Shown here: one piece after another, positions 61,459 to 64,000 of the stretch
Position numbering within the stretch: the stretch's first letter is position 1
How the letters are laid out: the number at the start of each line of letters is the position of its first letter
Source: Allobosea thiooxidans
GTDB lineage: Bacteria > Pseudomonadota > Alphaproteobacteria > Rhizobiales > Beijerinckiaceae
Assembly (NCBI RefSeq): GCF_900168195.1
Contig: NZ_FUYX01000004.1
Location: 421,374-485,373 of the forward strand
Length of the DNA stretch: 64,000 bases
Direction: 5' to 3'
The notes under the pieces: model-generated
Databases searched by the model: none
Told to the model about the DNA's origin: nothing
Seen by the model: only the letters and a program-made list of their open reading frames with translations
Program-made: the position numbers and the translations under genes

Positions 61459-62138
61459 GCGGCACGATCTACGTCATCAATCCGAACTCGACCGTGCGCG
61501 TGACCAAGGAGATCGATGTCGCGGTCACGCCGCTGCGCATGGCCGGCGGCCCCGCGATCGAATGCCTGACGCTGACCGAGGGCCCCCCCGGCATCCAGTC
61601 GCAGCGCGATGTCGACGGGCTGATCCCGGCCCTGCTGAAGCGCGCCGCCGGGCTGGAGAATGAAGCGGCCGCCTTTGTCATCGCCTGTTTCTCCGATCCC
61701 GGCATGCATGCGCTGCGCGAGCAGAGCGAGAAGCCGGTGCTCGGCATCGCCGAATCCGGCGTGCTGACGGCGCTGACGCTGGGCCAGCGCTTCGGCATCG
61801 TCGCGATGCTGCAGAATTCGATCCCGCGCCATCTGCGCTATCTCGGCGCCATGGGGATGATGGACCGCTTTGCCGGCGACCTGCCGGTGAACCTGACCAT
61901 CGCCGAGATGGCCGATGATGCGCTCACGCTCGGCCGGATGATCGCCGTCGGCAGGACCTTGCGCGACGCGCATCATGCCGATGTGCTGGTCATGGGCTGC
62001 GCCGGCATGGCGCGCTTTCGTGAACCGCTGGAACGGGAGCTCGGCATCCCCATCGTCGAGCCGACGCAAGCGGCGGTGACGATGGCGATCGGGCGCGTGC
62101 AGCTGGGCTGGGGCGGGCGTCCCCTCCGCGGAGCCTGA
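61455..62138 (+). CDS. hydantoin racemase (Asp/Glu/hydantoin racemase family)
   Basis: A 227-residue cofactor-independent racemase. The two catalytic cysteines are C78 (VIACFSDPG) and C182 (MGCAGMARF), at the positions of the two essential cysteines of rhizobial hydantoin racemases. IYVINPNSTVRVTKEID is the usual N-terminus. It interconverts D- and L-5-substituted hydantoins so that either stereo-branch can be used. The GTG at 61455 follows GGAGAGGTGTC and overlaps the flavin reductase stop. Confidence 0.9.
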   Translation: MSGTIYVINPNSTVRVTKEIDVAVTPLRMAGGPAIECLTLTEGPPGIQSQRDVDGLIPALLKRAAGLENEAAAFVIACFSDPGMHALREQSEKPVLGIAESGVLTALTLGQRFGIVAMLQNSIPRHLRYLGAMGMMDRFAGDLPVNLTIAEMADDALTLGRMIAVGRTLRDAHHADVLVMGCAGMARFREPLERELGIPIVEPTQAAVTMAIGRVQLGWGGRPLRGA

Positions 62139-62140
62139 GG

Positions 62141-63565
62141 ATGGACGATCTGATCGCGGAACTCGCCGGGGTCCTCGGCGAGGCGAACGTCCTCGTCTCC
62201 GAGCAGGACCAGGCGCCCTTCATCACCGACTGGCTCGGCAAATATCGCGGCGCCGCGCGCGCCGTCGTCCGGCCCGGCTCGACGGCGGATGTCGCCGCCG
62301 TGATGCGCATCTGCGCACGCCACAAGGCGCCGGTCGTGCCGCAGGGCGGCAATACAAGCATGTCCGGCGGGGCGACGCCCGACGCATCGGGCCAGGCGAT
62401 CATCTTATCGCTTACGAGACTGAATAGCATTCGCAATATCGACGCGGTCGGTAACACGATCACCGTCGATGCCGGCGTCGTCCTTGCCAAGGTTCAGCAG
62501 GCAGCCGGGGCAGCCGGACGCTTCTTCCCGCTCAGCCTCGGCGCCGAGGGCAGTTGCACCATCGGCGGCAATCTCGCCGCCAATGCCGGCGGCGTCGCGG
62601 TGCTGCGCTACGGCACCATGCGCGAGCTCACCCTCGGGCTCGAGGTCGTCCTCGCCGATGGGCGCGTCTGGGACGGGCTGACGGCGCTGCGCAAGGACAA
62701 TACCGGCTACGCCCTACGCGACCTCTTCATCGGCTCGGAAGGCACGCTCGGCGTCATCACCGGCGCGGTGCTCAAGCTCTTCGCCCGGCCGCATGCCCGG
62801 GCAAGCGCCTTCGTCGCGGTTCGGGACGCCGCTGCCGCGCTCGCGCTTCTGGCGACGGTCCGCGACCGTTGCGGCGACCGGCTGACCGCCTTCGAGTTCA
62901 TGACCGGCGAGTGCCTGGCGCTGATCCTGCGCCATATCGGCGATGCCCGCCTGCCACTGGCCGCAACGCCCCCGGCGGCCGTGCTGATCGAGCTTTCGGA
63001 CCAGGACGACGAACCTGAACTGCGCGAGCGCCTCGAAGCCGCACTGGCCGAGGGCATCGAAGCCGGCCTCGTGCTCGACGCCGCCATCGCGCAGGACGGC
63101 ACGCAGGCCAAGGCTTTCTGGCGCATCCGCGAAGGCGTCTCGGAAGCGCTGGTGCGCGAGGGCAAGGCGGCCAAGCACGACGTCTCGATGCCGGTCTCGG
63201 CCATGGCCGAATTCGTGGCCGTCGCCGACGCCGCCGTCCGGAGGGTGGCGCCCGGCGTCAGGCCGATCGTCTTCGGCCATCTCGGCGACGGCAACCTGCA
63301 CTACAACCTGCTGCCGGCCGAGGGCCAGGATCCGGCCGCCTTCGCGGCGATCGCGCCGGAACTCACCCGCATTGTCCATGACGAGATCGGCCGCCGGCGC
63401 GGCTCGATCAGCGCCGAGCACGGCATAGGCCAGTTGCGCGTCGACGAGATGCCGCTGCGCAAGGCGCCGCTCGAACTCGAACTGATGCACCAGCTCAAGC
63501 ACCTGCTCGACCCGGCAGGGCTGCTCAACCCCGGCAAGCTCATGCCTGCCGCCACCAAGAACTGA
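62141..63565 (+). CDS. FAD-linked oxidase, GlcD/D-2-hydroxyacid dehydrogenase type
   Basis: A 474-residue flavoprotein. PCMH-type FAD domain: VVPQGGNTSMSGGATPD, then LGAEGSCTIGGNLAANAGGV and FIGSEGTLGVITGAVLKLF. The C-terminal catalytic domain has HLGDGNLHYNLLP and SISAEHGIGQLRVDEM. This is the glycolate/D-lactate/D-2-hydroxyglutarate dehydrogenase group. It is separated by two bases from the racemase stop, so it is surely in the operon. It may oxidise a 2-hydroxy acid derived from the hydantoin side chain, or act on a later product. Confidence 0.9.
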   Translation: MDDLIAELAGVLGEANVLVSEQDQAPFITDWLGKYRGAARAVVRPGSTADVAAVMRICARHKAPVVPQGGNTSMSGGATPDASGQAIILSLTRLNSIRNIDAVGNTITVDAGVVLAKVQQAAGAAGRFFPLSLGAEGSCTIGGNLAANAGGVAVLRYGTMRELTLGLEVVLADGRVWDGLTALRKDNTGYALRDLFIGSEGTLGVITGAVLKLFARPHARASAFVAVRDAAAALALLATVRDRCGDRLTAFEFMTGECLALILRHIGDARLPLAATPPAAVLIELSDQDDEPELRERLEAALAEGIEAGLVLDAAIAQDGTQAKAFWRIREGVSEALVREGKAAKHDVSMPVSAMAEFVAVADAAVRRVAPGVRPIVFGHLGDGNLHYNLLPAEGQDPAAFAAIAPELTRIVHDEIGRRRGSISAEHGIGQLRVDEMPLRKAPLELELMHQLKHLLDPAGLLNPGKLMPAATKN

Positions 63566-63573
63566 GGACGACC

Positions 63574-64000
63574 ATGGCTCTGCTCGATGAAACCGCGAAG
63601 GGTGTCTATGTCATCGCGGTGACGCCCTTCACCGAGACCGGCGCGCTCGATCTCGACAGCACCGACCGCATGGTCGACTTCTATCTGGAGAAGGGCGCGA
63701 CCGGTCTCACCGTGCTCGGCATGATGGGCGAGGCGCCGAAGCTGACGGCGGACGAATCCCGCATCTTCGTGCGCCGCGTGCTGAAGCGGGTGGACGGCCG
63801 CGTCCCGGTCGTCGCCGGCGTCTCGGCGTCCGGCTTCGCCGCGATGCGCGAGCTCAGCGACAGCGTGATGGGCGACGGCGCTGCCGGCGTGATGGTCGCG
63901 CCGCCCTCGACGCTGCGCACCGACGACCAGATCCTCTCCTACTACGCCATGGCGGCCGAGACGCTGGGGCCGAAGACGCCCTTCGTGCTGCAGGATTTCC
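63574..64000 (+). CDS. DapA/dihydrodipicolinate synthase-family lyase, 5' part
   Basis: The first 142 codons; the window ends before the Schiff-base lysine. GVYVIAVTPFTETGALDLDS and FYLEKGATGLTVLGMMGEAP match the DapA superfamily, with GMMGEA where DapA has GTTGE. FVRRVLKRVDGRVPVVAGVS follows. The changed loop suggests a pyruvate- or keto acid-lyase other than DHDP synthase, for example a 2-keto-3-deoxy acid aldolase. GAGGACGACC precedes the ATG, eight bases after the oxidase stop. Seventh gene of the operon. Confidence 0.88.
   Translation, partial: MALLDETAKGVYVIAVTPFTETGALDLDSTDRMVDFYLEKGATGLTVLGMMGEAPKLTADESRIFVRRVLKRVDGRVPVVAGVSASGFAAMRELSDSVMGDGAAGVMVAPPSTLRTDDQILSYYAMAAETLGPKTPFVLQDF

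Overview
The window is about 66-67% G+C and densely coding, and it reads as a chromosomal segment of an alphaproteobacterium of the Hyphomicrobiales. A Bosea-like genome is my best guess, from recall of family resemblance only. Supporting signs are the Irr regulator next to fabA-fabB-fabI, the fused PhaAB antiporter subunit, the rpsA-sppA-ihfB-lapA neighbourhood, several very small DUF proteins typical of the order, and two families of short palindromic repeats.

Layout. 1-4.5 kb: the 5' part of a Tim44-like protein, small secreted and membrane proteins (one of 27 residues), an extensin-like lipoprotein and the murein endopeptidase MepA. 4.2-10.5 kb (minus strand): rpsA, a YegD-like Hsp70, sppA, ihfB, lapA-like, an ornithine cyclodeaminase-family enzyme and a small membrane protein. 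10.8-15.5 kb: lemA-htpX pair, a Tat-type beta-propeller protein with a DsbA-fold isomerase, and argG, followed by a terminator lying between two mirrored REP-like elements. 15.8-24.6 kb: fabA-fabB-DUF3303-fabI, irr, envelope proteins, a 2-hydroxyacid dehydrogenase, a HAD hydrolase and an NDUFA9-like NAD-binding protein. 24.8 kb: tRNA-Leu(CAG). 25.4-31.4 kb: the complete phaAB-C-D-E-F-G cation/proton antiporter operon.

From 31.5 kb on the window is mostly regulated uptake and catabolism: a MocR regulator divergent from a BenE-type transporter; a CynX-type MFS transporter with a cytosine deaminase-like hydrolase; a LysR gene with a peptide/nickel-type ABC importer that has no ATPase gene; a type II NADH dehydrogenase; and a LysR gene divergent from a cystine-type ABC operon that contains a DapF-like racemase and a D-cysteine desulfhydrase-like PLP enzyme.

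The most interesting part is 49.3-64.0 kb, a hydantoin/ureide catabolic region. It holds an N-carbamoyl-D-amino acid hydrolase, a D-hydantoinase/dihydropyrimidinase, an NHL-repeat protein, a polar amino acid ABC importer, and a LysR regulator divergent from a seven-gene operon. That operon runs: DUF917 (S-methyl thiohydantoin desulfurase family), a dihydroorotase-like amidohydrolase with an altered metal site, an M20 N-carbamoyl-L-amino acid hydrolase, a flavin reductase, a hydantoin racemase, a GlcD-type FAD oxidase and a DapA-family lyase (cut by the window end). The same palindrome, TAACAT-N3-GTTA, lies in front of both this operon and the ABC importer, and a weaker version lies before the D-carbamoylase gene. 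This suggests one LysR regulon for uptake and breakdown of a substituted, perhaps sulfur-containing, hydantoin. The substrate is inference. No insertion sequence, phage gene or CRISPR array was found.
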